Source: Neoceratodus forsteri (taxonomy: Eukaryota; Chordata; Ceratodontiformes; Ceratodontidae). From it: a stretch of 64,000 bases of DNA. The stretch is taken from positions 666,955,501 to 667,019,500 of the forward strand of contig CM057456.1 in NCBI GenBank assembly GCA_016271365.2, given 5' to 3'. Shown here piece after piece: positions 1 to 11,472 of the stretch; the stretch's first letter is position 1, and each line of letters starts with the position of its first letter. Below the pieces are notes generated by a model, which was not told where the DNA came from, did not search any database, and worked only from the letters and a program-made list of their open reading frames with translations. Both the position numbers and the translations under genes were made by a program.

Positions 1-1100
1 GAGCCAGTTTATATTGAAATCACCAAGCAGGATGTGTTCAGAGCCAGGAGGTTAGCAGCTGATGAAGTTAAGAACTTCTTTGATGCCAAGATCTTGATCT
101 CGAGGTGGAATATATACAGAGACAATGGTGAGGGCTTTTTGATTGGGACCTAGAAGAATTTTAATGGGTAGAAGCTGGGCTGAGGAGGCAGGAAGGGGGG
201 TTTGGAACAAGGTGCCCCAGGAGATTATCCTTAATGTAGATGGCACAGCCGCCTCCCCTTTTACAGACACGGTCCAGTCTGAAAACATTGTAGTCCTGTA
301 AGGTAATTGCCAGATCAGGAACTTTTGGTGTCAGCCATGTTTCAACTACAGCAAGGATGTCAGGATTATGTTGGCTGATAAAGGCTTGGAGTGCATCAAG
401 CTTTGGTAACAGGCTGCAGATGTTCATGGTTATGATGGTGAGGGCTCCTGCCTTTTTCAGAAGGCTTGAACAGCCCAGGCCAGGGTTCGGATGGACATTG
501 CCTGAGATCAGTAGGAGAAGTAGGATGAGCTTCATTGAACAGAGGCGCAGGTCCAATAGTGATAATTTTTGTCTTCTTTTAGTGTATGGGCAGTAGGTGG
601 AGCCCATATGACAGTCCAGATGATATACAATGTGGTACAGTAGGGATAGGCTGGCTTTAAGATCAATCTTAACAGTGTTAAGAAGCAGCCAGGTATTTCC
701 AAGTGGAGGCCCTTGGGAAGGACTGGTCGAGAAGTGGAGCTTTCCCAAGGTACTGCTGGTATTGATTAAGTAGATAGTGGGTACAGGGTGGGGGTGGCAG
801 GGGCCTGGGAGAGAGAACAAGGGAGGAAGGACAAGGAGGGAGAGAGGGGGAAGGAGCAGGTGGGGGAGGGAACTCATAGCCGGTGTAGGGCAAAGAAAAG
901 AAAAAAAAAGAAACAGGCAGGGAGAGGTAGTGAAAAGAGAACATTTCGGCAAAATAGGATTTCTTTGGGAGGTAGTACAAGGAAGGTATATAGCAAGTAA
1001 AGCAACTGTGACTTTATGAGGGTAGACTTTTTTTTTAATGAAACAACAAGATCCCTCTAGTGGCAGATATGTACAACCTGCTAATGGAAAACTAGCCACT
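1..1100 (-). mobile_element. 5' part of an L2/Rex1-like LINE (endonuclease region), cut by window edge
   Basis: Reading the minus strand, a leader with the motif GNVHPNPG (about 475-510) is followed by the start of an apurinic-type endonuclease: MNICSLLPKLDAL, then ILAVVETWL, then RGGGCAIYIKD. After a frame change the reading continues with VSVYIPPRDQDLG and reaches LLGDFNINW at the very left edge. These are the ordered hallmarks of Jockey-superfamily (L2/CR1/Rex1) LINE endonucleases. The reverse transcriptase would lie outside the window. The frame is broken between the RGGG and YIPP motifs, so the copy is probably dead. The 5' UTR is pyrimidine-rich on the minus strand and ends near the T/A homopolymers around 1,030-1,120. 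Clade assignment between L2 and Rex1 is uncertain. Confidence 0.8.
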
Positions 1101-1204
1101 TAAAAAAAAAACAAAAAAAAATTCTATTAGACACTTGAATTTTGCTTAGTTGAAGCTAAATCTATTTGTAAAAAGTGGCAGGTGGCAAAAGCAGGGGAAA
1201 AGTC

Positions 1205-1345
1205 CTGGCCAATCAGAGCGGGTTTGCTGGAAGCGCCCATGTTATGATTGGCTGTGCTGTCACCATACCTTCCAAGGAGCTGCAGGCAGGTGTCCTGGTC
1301 TCGTTTGGTGACTGGCTGGGTGCCGACCGACCATGGGGGAGCTGA
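1205..1345. promoter_or_regulatory. Promoter-like stretch with two opposed CCAAT boxes (speculative)
   Basis: A CCAAT box at 1,209-1,213 and a reverse one (ATTGG) at 1,247-1,251 lie 33 bases apart in moderately GC-rich DNA, upstream of a good-context ATG at 1,333 (gaccATGG). Paired CCAAT boxes are typical NF-Y promoter architecture. No TATA box or coding gene could be recognised downstream. The 86-codon frame from 1,333 to 1,593 has no recognisable domain. This could be a small promoter, a LINE-associated promoter or chance. Confidence 0.15.
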
Positions 1346-1769
1346 AGCAGCCCTGTTCAAGGACAGGCAGCTTACTAAATGGGGGCTATGCACGAATGGG
1401 GTGGAAGGTACATGCTAAAGGTGTGTACCCCACCTGCTTAGCTCTGCAGCCCTGGACAGGTGCAGGGTGCATGGTATTCACTACTGCATGCACCTGTGGG
1501 GCACCTGTCCATGGCCCTACCCCACCAGTGTGCAAGGCTGCGCAGGACAGCCACGGCAGAGTAGCAGAACCAGTCATGAATCCAATCAGTTGACTGTCCT
1601 GGGCCCCATAGTGAATCACATGCATGTGAAGGTGCTGGTCCAGATGTGTGAATAGTCAACACCGGCACCTGGACAAATGGGATCATACCCCGTTGGCTGG
1701 AGGACCTCCTGCCTGAGCCCTTGGAACACCTTGGTCACCTGCCGCACTGCTGAATTACCCATTAATACA

Positions 1770-2130
1770 AATCTGCCCTGTCTCCCTTATAGCAAAGCAT
1801 ACCAGAACACATGACTGCCCAGTCCTTCTTGTAGCAATGCATACCTCCAACACACGAATGCCCCATCCCTGTAGTTTCAATGAACTCCAACACATGACTG
1901 CACCATCCTTGTAGTTTCAGTGAATCCCAACACATGACTGGCCTATCCCTGTAGTTTCAGTGAATCCCCAGCATATGACTGTCACATTACCGTTGTGTCA
2001 ATACATCCCCATAACACATGTCTGCCCCATCCCCAATGTAGCAATGTACCCCCTCAACACGTTTGCCCCATCTCCAGTGAAGAACATGACCCTCATGCAC
2101 ACATTGAGGTGCCCCAGTCCACACAACCCT
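1770..2130. repeat. Degenerate ~40-bp minisatellite
   Basis: The phrase CACATGACTG, or a near variant, recurs at 1,809, 1,851, 1,891, 1,931, 1,971, 2,015 and 2,057. It is each time preceded by a run like GTAGTTTCAGTGAATCCC. The period is 40 to 44 bases and there are about seven recognisable copies. The central three copies are the best conserved. No coding potential is implied. Confidence 0.75.
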
Positions 2131-2515
2131 GACCCCCGAACCCGGTGCCCAGCAGCATCATTTGTGGACAGTGGACCCCCACGGCACTGACAACCTTCCT
2201 CCCCCTAAGCCCATACCTGAAAGATTATGCCATAGGCATAGATGGCCAGCAGCACATCCCTCCGCACTCCTCCTCGGCAGCCAGCCACCCAACTGATGCT
2301 GGGATAGTACTGTATATATAGGCTTTTGTCTTTGAATGTCTACAAGCTAAACTGGAACATAAACTTACTGAGGACCAATGATCAGATGATGGAAAGACTA
2401 TTTAAATAAAAAAACAGGTATAATTAATAAAAAAATAAACAGCTACTATGAACATTTTTAATTCACATTGCTAAGAAAGCAATAAGGTTCTCCTAGAGGT
2501 TGCATTATCCGTATG
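2130..2515. other. Unassigned sequence
   Basis: C-rich sequence to about 2,300, then AT-rich sequence. I see no recognisable gene, repeat family or RNA. Confidence 0.5.
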
Positions 2516-2518
2516 TTA

Positions 2519-2584
2519 ATCACACCCTTGGGGCATGTGGCATTCGACTTTGCCTTGTGCCACTTTACACCCCAAGGGTGTGAT
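2519..2584. repeat. Perfect 15-bp stem hairpin
   Basis: ATCACACCCTTGGGG at 2,519-2,533 is exactly complementary to CCCCAAGGGTGTGAT at 2,570-2,584. A nested pair, GTGGCA (2,537) and TGCCAC (2,558), extends the fold inside the loop. It sits at the left border of the segment duplicated at 4,190; only the right arm is preserved in that second copy. Confidence 0.7.
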
Positions 2585-2895
2585 TTACAGGTGATTCCCT
2601 ACTGCTTAAATACTGTTCATCAGGCCTGCCACAGGAGCTTCTTGTTCAGATGTGACCATATTTGATCTCCTTAGGCTCTATTCAACTTCTGAAAATTGAA
2701 TAAAAAAACAGGACTTCACTGAAAATGAGATCCTTCATCATCTTTTTTGACAACTTGGCTAAGTAAATGGTTAAATAAAGTCAGTTCTCTAAGTCATGCC
2801 CTCATGTAATCATCCTTATAACCCCATTTTTTTGTATAAATAATTTGTAACACCTTGAAAAACTAACCGATTTTACTTGTCTATTGCCTTAAAGT
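2543..2895 (+). repeat. Direct duplication, copy 1 (~350 bp)
   Basis: From the phrase GACTTTGCCTTGTGCCAC to TTTTACTTGTCTATTGCC this segment recurs almost base for base at 4,190-4,545, about 1,645 bases downstream in the same orientation. Differences are scattered substitutions and short indels. I cannot name the family. It may be a pair of interspersed-repeat copies or a local duplication. Confidence 0.8.
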
Positions 2896-2999
2896 CTACT
2901 CAGAAAAAAACGTAATTCCCCATAACCCCCGGCTTCTTGGCAGGATATGATACTAACAACTTTTATGTATGTTTCCCTCGGTTTGTTTCTTTTGATTTT

Positions 3000-4190
3000 T
3001 CTTGGATGGGAGTGCACCACTATAGGATTGACCATGAAGTAAATTAAAATAAGATTTGTGGTCCTCAACCCTTTGTGGAGCTCACCCACATTTATTCTAT
3101 GTATGCACTGTATGAATGTCTATGTTTTATTCTGACATGGAGCCTTTGAAAATGAGTCTATGACTCAAAGGGTTGTCATTCCGATTTCCTAAATAAATAA
3201 ATAAATATATAAACGAAAACAGACACAGTCCAGGATTCAGATATCTTTCAGCCATTGATTCCTTTTTCTTTTATCTCTTTTGCTCTTTCTCTTTTCTTTC
3301 AGAACATGTTGATACGGGTCTCAATTAATAATTAACAAAACAAAGTTGCATTTCAGGACATTCCTAGCCCATGTTTTAATACTTCTTTAATTATATAAAC
3401 ATAAAACACATAAAAATTACTTTCAATTACTTAAAACCTGGTCTGTGTTTTCAGTCATTATTATTTAGGTTTGGCTGTTCAGTTTTATTATTTCAAGGTT
3501 GGAACAAACCTTAATTAGTTTCATTTTCAACAAGAAAATGATTTCTTTTTGTGTGGGTATTGTTAGTTTAGCCCAGTTCATCTGTGAAGATATAGAATTA
3601 ATATTGCTTAGTTTGTGTGTTTATTTTTGTCTCATCTTATATTTTAGGTAGCCAGAGTTTAATCGTTAGGTACCTGCTGCAAAATAATTGTAAGCCTGCT
3701 TAAGTTTAAAAAGTAGTGCTTCAGCATCACTCTGTCCAGAAAATAAACAAAAGAACATTCATAAATTCGTATCTCACTGTTTCTCTGTTTCAATGGGTAC
3801 TCATCAAGTTTTACAGTTTGTTTTAACCTTACTTGTGTTTGTTCCCTCTCTTCTTATTTTACTGTAGGTTCCATCATTAAAAAATAATTCATCGGGATGT
3901 GACTGTTGCTACCATTTATACAGATTCAGAGAAAGGAGGTTGCAACTAGCAGCCCACACTCATTCAATACAACTTACGTGTTAATCGCGCCATTACTGAG
4001 CATGCCAAGTGAAGTGATTAGAACTTGGATTCTTTCTTCCCAAAGGTATGGAGAGGGCTGGGCTATTCTGGGCACACGCAAACATGTGGTGACATCACCA
4101 TTTGGTAACGTCTACCCCTTCCAGCCTGGTCCTTAAAGGAAACCGCAAATAATCCTAAATGGTTTTACTTCATTGACCCCTCTCCATTAA
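3000..4190. other. Unassigned AT-rich spacer with an (AAAT)n tail
   Basis: This is AT-rich sequence between the two direct copies. A short (AAAT)n tract at about 3,190-3,207 follows sequence that could be the tail of a SINE or LINE on the plus strand. No gene is recognised. The 76-codon open frame at 3,906-4,136 has no domain I can identify. Confidence 0.5.
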
Positions 4191-4545
4191 GACTTTGTCT
4201 TGTGTCACTTTACTCCCCATGGGTGTGATTTACAGGTGATTCCCTATTGCTTAAATACTGTTCATCAGGCCTGCCACAGTAGCTTCTTGTTCAGATGTGA
4301 CCATATTTGATCTCCCTAGGCTCTATTCAACTTCTGAAAATTGAGCAAAAAAAAACAGGACTTCACTGAAAATGAGATCCTTCATCATCTTTTTTGATAA
4401 CCTTGGGTAAGTAAATGGTTAAATAAAGTCAGTCCTCTAAAACACACCCTTTTGTAATCCTCCTTATAACCCCATTTTTTTTCTATAAATAATTTGTAGC
4501 ACCTTGAAAAACTAACAGATTTTACTTGTCTATTGCCTTAACTTT
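4190..4545 (+). repeat. Direct duplication, copy 2 (~350 bp)
   Basis: This is the second copy of the 2,543-2,895 segment, same orientation. It lacks the left arm of the 15-bp hairpin that precedes copy 1, so the palindrome is incomplete here (CCATGGGTGTGAT only). It runs directly into the 78-bp repeats that follow. Confidence 0.8.
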
Positions 4546-4755
4546 TACTCATTTCCCATAAGCCCTGGCTTCTTAGCAGGATATAATACTGCCAGATTAT
4601 TTAGAATCTACTCAGAAATAAAACGTTATTTCCCCAAACCCCCTGGCTACTTGGCAGGATATGATACTGCCAGATTATTTAAAATCTACTCAAAAATAAA
4701 ACTTTATTTCCCCAAACCCCCAGGCTTCTTGGCAGGATATAATACTGTCAGTGGG
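4545..4755. repeat. Three ~78-bp tandem repeats
   Basis: The phrase CTTGGCAGGATATGATACTG, with variants, recurs with its following sequence at 78-base spacing (equivalent points at 4,591, 4,669 and 4,747). One diverged unit is also present after copy 1, near 2,930-2,955. Confidence 0.75.
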
Positions 4756-5950
4756 AGACACTTCTTAGTTCACTCCCAGTGTGAAATCATAGATTTGGGC
4801 AGTTGGAGTTGTGCTGTGTTAGACTTGTCTAAAGAAAGGATTCTGTACAGATATTCAGGTATTTTTTGTGCAGTTTTGTAAGGAGTTTAATTCAGAAAGG
4901 TGCTTATTAATCTAGGAATAGTTCTAGAGAGTCTCAACTGAAAAACATTGAATTTATGCGTAACTACTGTAGATTTCTGACTGCTATGCTGGGTCAGATG
5001 GCATCATATCCATTACTTGCTGCAATGTTTAATTGGTTCATCTTTTGTTTTCACTGCATTTTTGAAGTTTTGTCTAACAGAAACTGGACTTTCAGACTGA
5101 GAACTGTTTGTGACTGCAGTTAGTTGAATGCATACCAACACATACTGTAGATGCCACAGCATGTGTGTGTGTGTGGTGGTGGGGGGGGCAGCTGAGGCCT
5201 TCTCCTCCAGGTTTAGAATTCATATGAAGCATTTGTAGTCCTGCAGGGTTTATACAGTATGTTACAAACCTGGGTGTATGTTGTTAGATGATTTACTTTC
5301 TCACCCCATGCCACACTTTTGCTAAAAAGAAATCTGGGACAAAAGGCAAAAATCTGAGTAGATCTCAACAAAATATTAGTATTAGCTGAAGAAATTGTTG
5401 TGGCTGTGCGAAGAGCATTTTGTGGAAGAGAATTTGACTGTCCCACTAATATATGACATTGATTTTATGTTTAAATATATAAATGTTTATTTTATAGTGT
5501 TTATTTTAAACTGTTTTTTTTATTCTGTGTGACTGTCAGCCAATCACTTAACCTATAGTCCACTCAGTGGTAGAAATTGGTGCTTAGAAGCAGGATCACA
5601 GTTGAAATGAGAGCTATCCTGGGTAAATGAATTACAGCATAAAATAAAAACCATATGAAAATGAATAATATTCAGTAAGAGGGAATTAAGGTCTTTTCTT
5701 TTAATTTGTCATTTGCTTCTCCCAGCCATACTGTTTCCAGTCCACCATGACCCCTGACTCATAAAGTGCAAACGCTCTGCACTTGCGGGTGATGGGGTAT
5801 AAGTGACCATGTGGGGCTCAAATGTAGCTGGTGTTACCTGATGGCTGTGATAATTTTCTTCTGTACCCCCCCCCCGGATGGTGGCTAGGATATCACTGCA
5901 TATCCAGTTTCAATGCTGTCTGAAACCGTTCACTTATATTAACCTATTCC
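4755..5950. other. Unassigned sequence with a short (TG)n
   Basis: No gene or known repeat is recognised. A (TG)n stretch with a G-run lies at about 5,160-5,190. A C-run at about 5,866-5,876 and a small inverted repeat around CTCTGCACTTGCGGG (5,770-5,785) are the only other structures noted. Confidence 0.5.
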
Positions 5951-5954
5951 TCTC

Positions 5955-6790
5955 CCTCTTTGTTTTTTACGTTGATTGCATGCAGTGCAAGAAACATATT
6001 GGGACAGCTTGCTGAGAAGTGGGCTGTGGAGGCGTGGCACTGTTGTGGCCAATGCTCCCACAGCCTGCAAAGGCTTGTCCCTCTTCCTCCAATGCCGTGG
6101 CAGGCTGCTGGTGACACAAGTCTGGAATGTTTGCACAACTTGTGACAATTTAGTCGTTGCAATCAGGGACCGCTTCGTCATTGCAGCATGAGCCATCTGC
6201 TGCAATGAGGGAGCGACCCATCATTGCAGGGCAGAATCTTTACAGAGTGATATCCCCACCATGTTCACAAACAATATTTATTCCCCCATGTTTGCTTGCC
6301 AATGGAGGCCCCAATCCCCATCGGCTTCACTGCTGCATGTTTCTGCTGCTGACCGGGAGCCCACTCCTCAGCATTATGTAACCCCACTCCTCACAGATAT
6401 TCTCTGCCGATGGGGTGCCCACCCCGCCGGCATAATCTAAGCTCCCCTTTGTTGTGGTGCTGGGACGGGGTGCCCACGCCCCGCCGGCTACTGCTGCCCC
6501 CAAAACAGCCGGTGGCATGCTGGGAGCGATCCCAGCATGCCCAATGCACCTGTAAAGACAAAAACTGTCCCTGATGGTTTTTTTAAACCTGTAAGAACAA
6601 AAGCGGTCCCTCGCGGCTTCCTTCCCTCCACAACCCGCACCCACCCACTGCGCACTCCTGCCTCCCACACCCTCAATTCTATTTACTTGAGCTCAGCGCA
6701 ACGATCTTTGGTGGACCGAGAACACGTCTGCACTCTTGAAAGCTGACCGCGAAATGAGGAAATGCCGGTAAGCTGTATAATGAAATAAAT
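5955..6790. repeat. Composite repeat copy I: GC-rich hairpin zone
   Basis: It begins with CAAGAAACATATTG, as do the copies at 16,350 and 18,510. It contains GGGGTGCCCACCCC-type short palindromes (6,410-6,490) and ends with the conserved stretch GAAATGCCGGTAAGCTGTAT (6,756), found in all three copies. Open frames here are short, overlap on both strands and follow the repeats, so I do not call them genes. Confidence 0.7.
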
Positions 6791-8158
6791 GTGTTTTTTC
6801 CAACTTTAATGCACATCTCAGTCATTTTTTGGAATTTTGGCACCAAATTTTCAACATGAGGGTTTTGGGATCCCTCCTCATGAATTCTTGAACTGTCATG
6901 GCATTAATCAGCCCCAAAAGGTGATTTAGTGGTCACTGCGTGGAATCACCTTTTTGGGCCAAGTAACAAAATAACAGTGCCAGTGTTCATGAGGTGGGCT
7001 CTCAAAAAACCTATGTTGCAAATTTGGTGGAAAAATCCAAAAAATTACTGTTTTATGAGCGTGTGCTGTGCAGTTGCTACGCATGCTCATAACTTCGTGA
7101 ATTTGCAATATTTTCATGCCAAATTTTCAACATTGGCATTTTTTTCACACCTCTTTGTGAACAGTATAGCTGTCATTGTTCACATCCTGGCGGAAATGTG
7201 GTTTTGCACTTCCGGCGCAGAATAGCCCAGTTGCTGTAGGAAATCAATGTTTGAGACAGATTAAGAAAATGACAGTGACACTGTTCATGAGTAGAGGTCC
7301 TAAAATGCCTATGTTGAAAATTTGGTAATGATACTCAATAAAATGACTGTGTTACGAGATTGTGTTGGGCAGTTTGAATGCACGCTCGTAACTTCGCAAA
7401 TTTATAATATTTTCGCTCCAGATTTTCAACATTGCCATTTTCCCACACCTACTTATGAACACTTCTGCTGTCATTTTTCCCATCCTGGACAAAATGTGTT
7501 TTCTCAGTTCCAGCGCAGAATAGAGCAGTTGCTGTGGGAAATCACTGTACAGGACAGATTAATAAAATGACAGTGATACTGTTCATGAGCAGAGGTCCTA
7601 AAATGCCTATGTTGAAAATTTGGTGATGCTAGCCCATCAAATGACTGTGTTACAAGTGTGCGTTGCATGCTTTCCATACACCCTTGTAACTTTGCAGATT
7701 TGTAATATTGTCATGCCATATTTTCAACAGTGGCAATTTTTCACACCTCCTTATGAGCAGTACAGCTGTCATTTTTCACATCCTGATTGAAATGTGGTTT
7801 CACAGTTGCGGCACAGAATAACGCGGGCACTGTGGGAAATCAGTGTTCGGGACAGATTAAGAAAATGACAGTGGCACTGTTCATGAGCAGAGGTCCTAAA
7901 ATTCCTATGTTGAAAATTTGGTGACAAAACTCCATAACATTACTGTGTTACAAGCGTGTGTTCAACTCTTTCCATGCACCCTTGTAACTTCAAAATTTGT
8001 AATATTTTCATGCCACATTTTCAACAGTGGCATTCTTTCACACCTCCTTATGAACAGTACAGCTGTCATTTTTCACATCCTGGCTAAAATATGTTTTTGC
8101 ACTCCTGATGGAGAATAGCACAGATGCTGTGGGACATCAGTGTTTGGGACAGATTAAG
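6790..8158. repeat. Array I of ~297-bp self-complementary monomers
   Basis: The landmark ACAGTGACACTGTTCATGAG recurs, with variants, at 6,975, 7,269, 7,570 and 7,867, a period near 297. Within each monomer, a left half (CTGTTCATGAG ... ATGTTGAAAATTTGG ... GTTACGAG) is followed by its reverse complement (CTCGTAAC ... TTTTCAACATTG ... TTATGAACAG). Every monomer can therefore fold on itself. Divergence between copies is perhaps 10-20% by eye. No coding function is suggested. Confidence 0.85.
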
Positions 8159-9910
8159 ATTGAACGAGTGAGAGGGCGGAGTGACCGAGTTCAACTGAGC
8201 TCTGTCGGGACTGCTCCGTATTTGTTTGTGGGCAGGAAAAGGTCCCAACTCAAGATACCAGTACAAAAGGACAGCCTGCAGCACTGGAAGAAACAGAACG
8301 AGAGAGCGAGTGAGGGAGGGGGAGTGAACGAACTCACCGGAGCGCTGTCAGGACTGCTGTGGATTTCTTTGTGGGCAGAAAAAGGCACCAATGCTGGCAG
8401 GAGCCCCATACAAAAGGGCCGCTTGCAGCACCCGGACAAACAGAATGAGCACGTGACAGAGGAAGATTGAGCGAACTCAATGGAGCTTTGTCGGTACAGC
8501 TGCAGATTTCTTGTGGACAGACAAAGGTGCTAACGCAGCCAGGAGCTCCGTACACAAGCGCAGCCTGTAGCCCCAAGAGAAACAGAATGAGTGAGTGACA
8601 GAGCAGTAGTAAGTGAGCTCAGTGGAGCTGTATTGTGACTGCTGCATATTTCTTTGTGGGCAGAAAAATGCAGCAACACAGGCAGGAGCCCAGTACAAAA
8701 GGCCATCTTGCTTGGTGGGCAGAAATGGAATGAGTGAGTGAGAGAAGGGGAGTGAGCGAGCTCAATGGAGCTTTGTCAGGACTGCTACAGATTTCTTTCT
8801 GGGCAGAAAAAGGCACCAACAGAGGCAGGAGCCCAGTACAAAAGGGCAGCCTGCAGCGGCAGGAGACACAGAATGAGTGAATGAGGGAGGGGGAGTTAGT
8901 GAGCTCAACGGAGCTCTATTGGGACTGCTGCAGATTTGTTTATGGGCAGAAAAAGGCAGCAATGCACGCAGGGGCCCAGTACAAAATGGCAGCCTGCAGT
9001 GGCGGGAAAACCAGAATGAGAAAGTAAGAGAGGGGGAGTGAGCGAGCTCAACGGAGCTGTATTGTAACTGCTGCAAATTTCTTTGTGGGCAGAAGAAGGC
9101 GGCAACGCAGGCAGGAGCCCAATAGAAAAGGGCAGCCTGCAATGCCAGCAGAAACGGAATGAGTGAGTGAGAGAAGGGGAGTGAGCGAGCTCAAAAGAGC
9201 TTTGTCAGGACTGCTGTAGATTTCTTTCAGGGCAGAAAAAGGCACCAACACAGGTAGGAGCCCAGTGCAAAAGGGCAGGCTGCAGCGCCAGGAGAAACAG
9301 AATGAGTGAGTGACACAGGGGGAGTGAGCTACCTCAATGGAGCTCTATCAGGACAGCTATGGATTTCTTTGTGGGCAGAAAAGGTGCCAATGCAGGCAGA
9401 ACCCCAGTACAAAAGGGCAGCCTGCAGTACTGGGAGAAACACAATGAGTGAGTGAGAGAGGGGGAGTGAGCGAGCTCAATGGAGCTCTATCATGACTGCT
9501 GCAGATTTCTTTGTTAACAGAAAAAGGTGGCAACACAGACAGGAGACCAGTACAAATGGCCAGCCTGCAACGCCAGCAGAAACAGAATGAGTGAGTGAGA
9601 GAGGGGGAGTCAGCAGGCTCAACAGACCTGAGTCAGGATTGCTGCAGATTTCTTTGTAGGCAGAAAAAGCCACCAACAGAGGCAGAAGCCCAGTACAAAA
9701 GGGCAGCCTGCAGTGCCAGGAAAAACAGAATGAGCAAGTGAGAGAGGTGGAGTGAGCCACCTCAACGCAGCTCTGTCAGGACAGCTGCGGATTTCTTAGT
9801 GGGAAGAACAAGGTGCCAATGCAGGCAGGAGCCCAGTACAGAAGAGCAGCCTGCAGCACTGGGAGAAATAGACTGAGCGACTGACAGAGGGGCAGTGAGC
9901 GAGCTCAACA
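8159..9910. repeat. Tandem array of ~143-bp monomers (about 12 copies)
   Basis: GAGCTCAA(T/C)GGAGCT, or a variant, recurs at about 8,474, 8,617, 8,758, 8,900, 9,046, 9,187, 9,329, 9,471, 9,614, 9,757 and 9,901, spacing 141-147. Each copy carries GATTTCTTTGTGGGCAGAAA, then CAGGAGCCCAGTACAAAAGG, then GAAACAGAATGAGTGAGTGA. It starts where a 297-bp monomer spacer breaks off and ends just before the common right end of the composite repeat. Cys/Ser-rich open frames on the minus strand are by-products of the repeat. Confidence 0.9.
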
Positions 9911-9960
9911 CACCAATGCAATCAGCATTCAGCATTGACAAATGCTTGTTTTTTTACAGG
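9911..9960. repeat. Right end of composite repeat copy I
   Basis: The sequence CATTGACAAATGCTTGTTTT at 9,935 is repeated at 21,230 and 21,728, at the end of composite copy III. It is each time preceded by ACCAATGC-type sequence. It marks a shared right-hand boundary even though different arrays lie to its left. Confidence 0.6.
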
Positions 9961-9984
9961 TCTGCTGAGCCACCTACAATCCAT

Positions 9985-10200
9985 CAGATAAGTATTATTT
10001 AACTTTTCACCTGTCCTACCTTTCTCAAGAACTATGGACTCTTTTTTTTTACCACTGTCTTTATTCTTTTTTTACAGGCACCCCATTTACAGTATGTTTC
10101 AGATCTCATCCCTAAGTTCACCCAGAAGCAGGCAAGTGCTACCTTTAATTACTGCCTTTTCTAAGCAAGGTAATGCAGCTTCTAGGATTGAGGTAAACTC
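9985..10200 (+). other. Segment related to 25,010-25,200, with an exon-like piece at 10,078-10,131
   Basis: CAGATAAGTATT, then a T-rich tract, then TTTACAG|GCACC and ATGTTTC match the order seen at 25,012-25,140, suggesting diverged copies of one repeat. A polypyrimidine tract and AG precede a 54-base open segment (18 codons) that ends in CAG|GCAAGT, the sequence expected of a GC-type splice donor. It could be an exon, but the similarity to another locus favours a repeat. Confidence 0.25.
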
Positions 10201-10631
10201 TCGTGGGGATTTTTTCCTCATGCCATACATTTTGTTGATCCTAAAACCATTCTGTTCCTACAAAGGGTAACCCTTTACAGGTCTGGAAAGATGCCTTACT
10301 TATTAGATAAGTAGAGCTTGATTTGGGTGTATTGGGTTATGTGTGTGTAATTACACAACAACACTAAAACTAGGTTCATCATTTTCCCAACCCACAGCTT
10401 CCTTAGCAGGGATGAATATGTATGATGTAAAAAAATGTGTATTTTAAAGGGCTCGCTACCCACTGTACTACCCATTATGGGTGCTTGAATTCTATGGAAT
10501 CCATTCTGTCACTAGCTAGTCAGAGTTTCAGAATTTCATATTCTGACTGTAATTCTATTTTGCCTCTAGTTAGGGTACAGCAATGAAATCTGAGGTGGAA
10601 TTGAAAGTTCAGATTCTGTATCTGACACCAT
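10200..10631. other. Unassigned sequence
   Basis: AT-rich, with no recognisable gene, RNA or repeat family. Confidence 0.5.
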
Positions 10632-10635
10632 TTAA

Positions 10636-11472
10636 AGGGGGCACTGTCAGCTTTTGCAGGCATCTTTATGGCCCCCAACTATGTGAGCCTGTAAACTGCA
10701 CTCTAAACACATTTGCTGAGCTGACTGTCCAACTGTATCTGGGAAGTATGAAAAGGTTTTTTTTTTTAAAGAAAATGCATTCTGAGCAGATGGACCTTAT
10801 GTCCTCCGTGCTCTGCTCCTGTGCTTTCACTCTGTTGAATCCTGCCAAACTTGTGCATGAACGAGTTCAGCAATTTTTGTGGCTAGTACATAGCTGGTAT
10901 CATGGACTAAAGTGTGTTTATTCTGCAAATACTAGTTCTACCACAAACTGCGTTGTATTTCATAAAGAAATTCTTTACTTGAAAAGCAGAAATGGGACTG
11001 TGTGCATACACACCACCGGCACTAGAAGAAATGCCCCCCCATCATGGACTCGGCAGACGTTCACTACTGGTACTAGTGCACATGCGCTGAGTGTCAGTGG
11101 TGCACAAGCAACAAGTCCCATTTTTACTTTTCAGGTAAGGATTTCTTTACAAATTCAGCTCAGTTTGTGACAGATCTAGTATTTGCAGAATCACCGCACT
11201 TTAATCCATGATGCCGCTATTTTGTTTATTAGCCACCAAAATTGCTGAACTTGTTCATGCACATGTTTGGTAGAATTCAACAATGGAGATGGGAGCAGGG
11301 CATGGAGGACACAAGGTCAGTCCACTCAGAATGCATTTTCTGTAAAAATTAATGTTTTCACATTTCCCAGATTCAATTAGACAGTCAACTCAGCAACTGT
11401 GTTTAGAGTGCAGATTACAGGCACCCATAGTATGGGGTCATAAAAATGCCTGCAAAAGCTGACAGTGTCCCT
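10636..11472. mobile_element. T2/Kolobok-like palindromic MITE with TTAA target duplication
   Basis: The element is flanked on both sides by TTAA (10,632-10,635 and 11,473-11,476). The left end reads AGGGGGCACTGTCAGC; the right end, in reverse complement, reads AGGGACACTGTCAGC. The arms continue to match inward for about 370 bases each (for example TTGCAGGCAT, GTTTAGAGTGCA, AGAATGCATTTTCT, GCATGAAC(A/G)AGTTCAGCAA), leaving a centre of roughly 85 bases. The TTAA duplication and TTAAAGG-type ends fit the T2 family, a Kolobok-related MITE known from Xenopus, as I recall it. There is no transposase. The 195-codon open frame at 10,583-11,170 is an accident of the palindrome. Confidence 0.85.

Noticed and set aside
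161..1099. 312-codon minus-strand open frame as a host gene
   Set aside because: Its C-terminal part is plainly LINE endonuclease (GNVHPNPG, ETWL, RGGG). The N-terminal part is low-complexity Leu/Pro/Ser from a pyrimidine-rich 5' UTR.
10583..11170. 195-codon open frame
   Set aside because: It lies almost entirely in one arm and the centre of the palindromic MITE and shows no domain.
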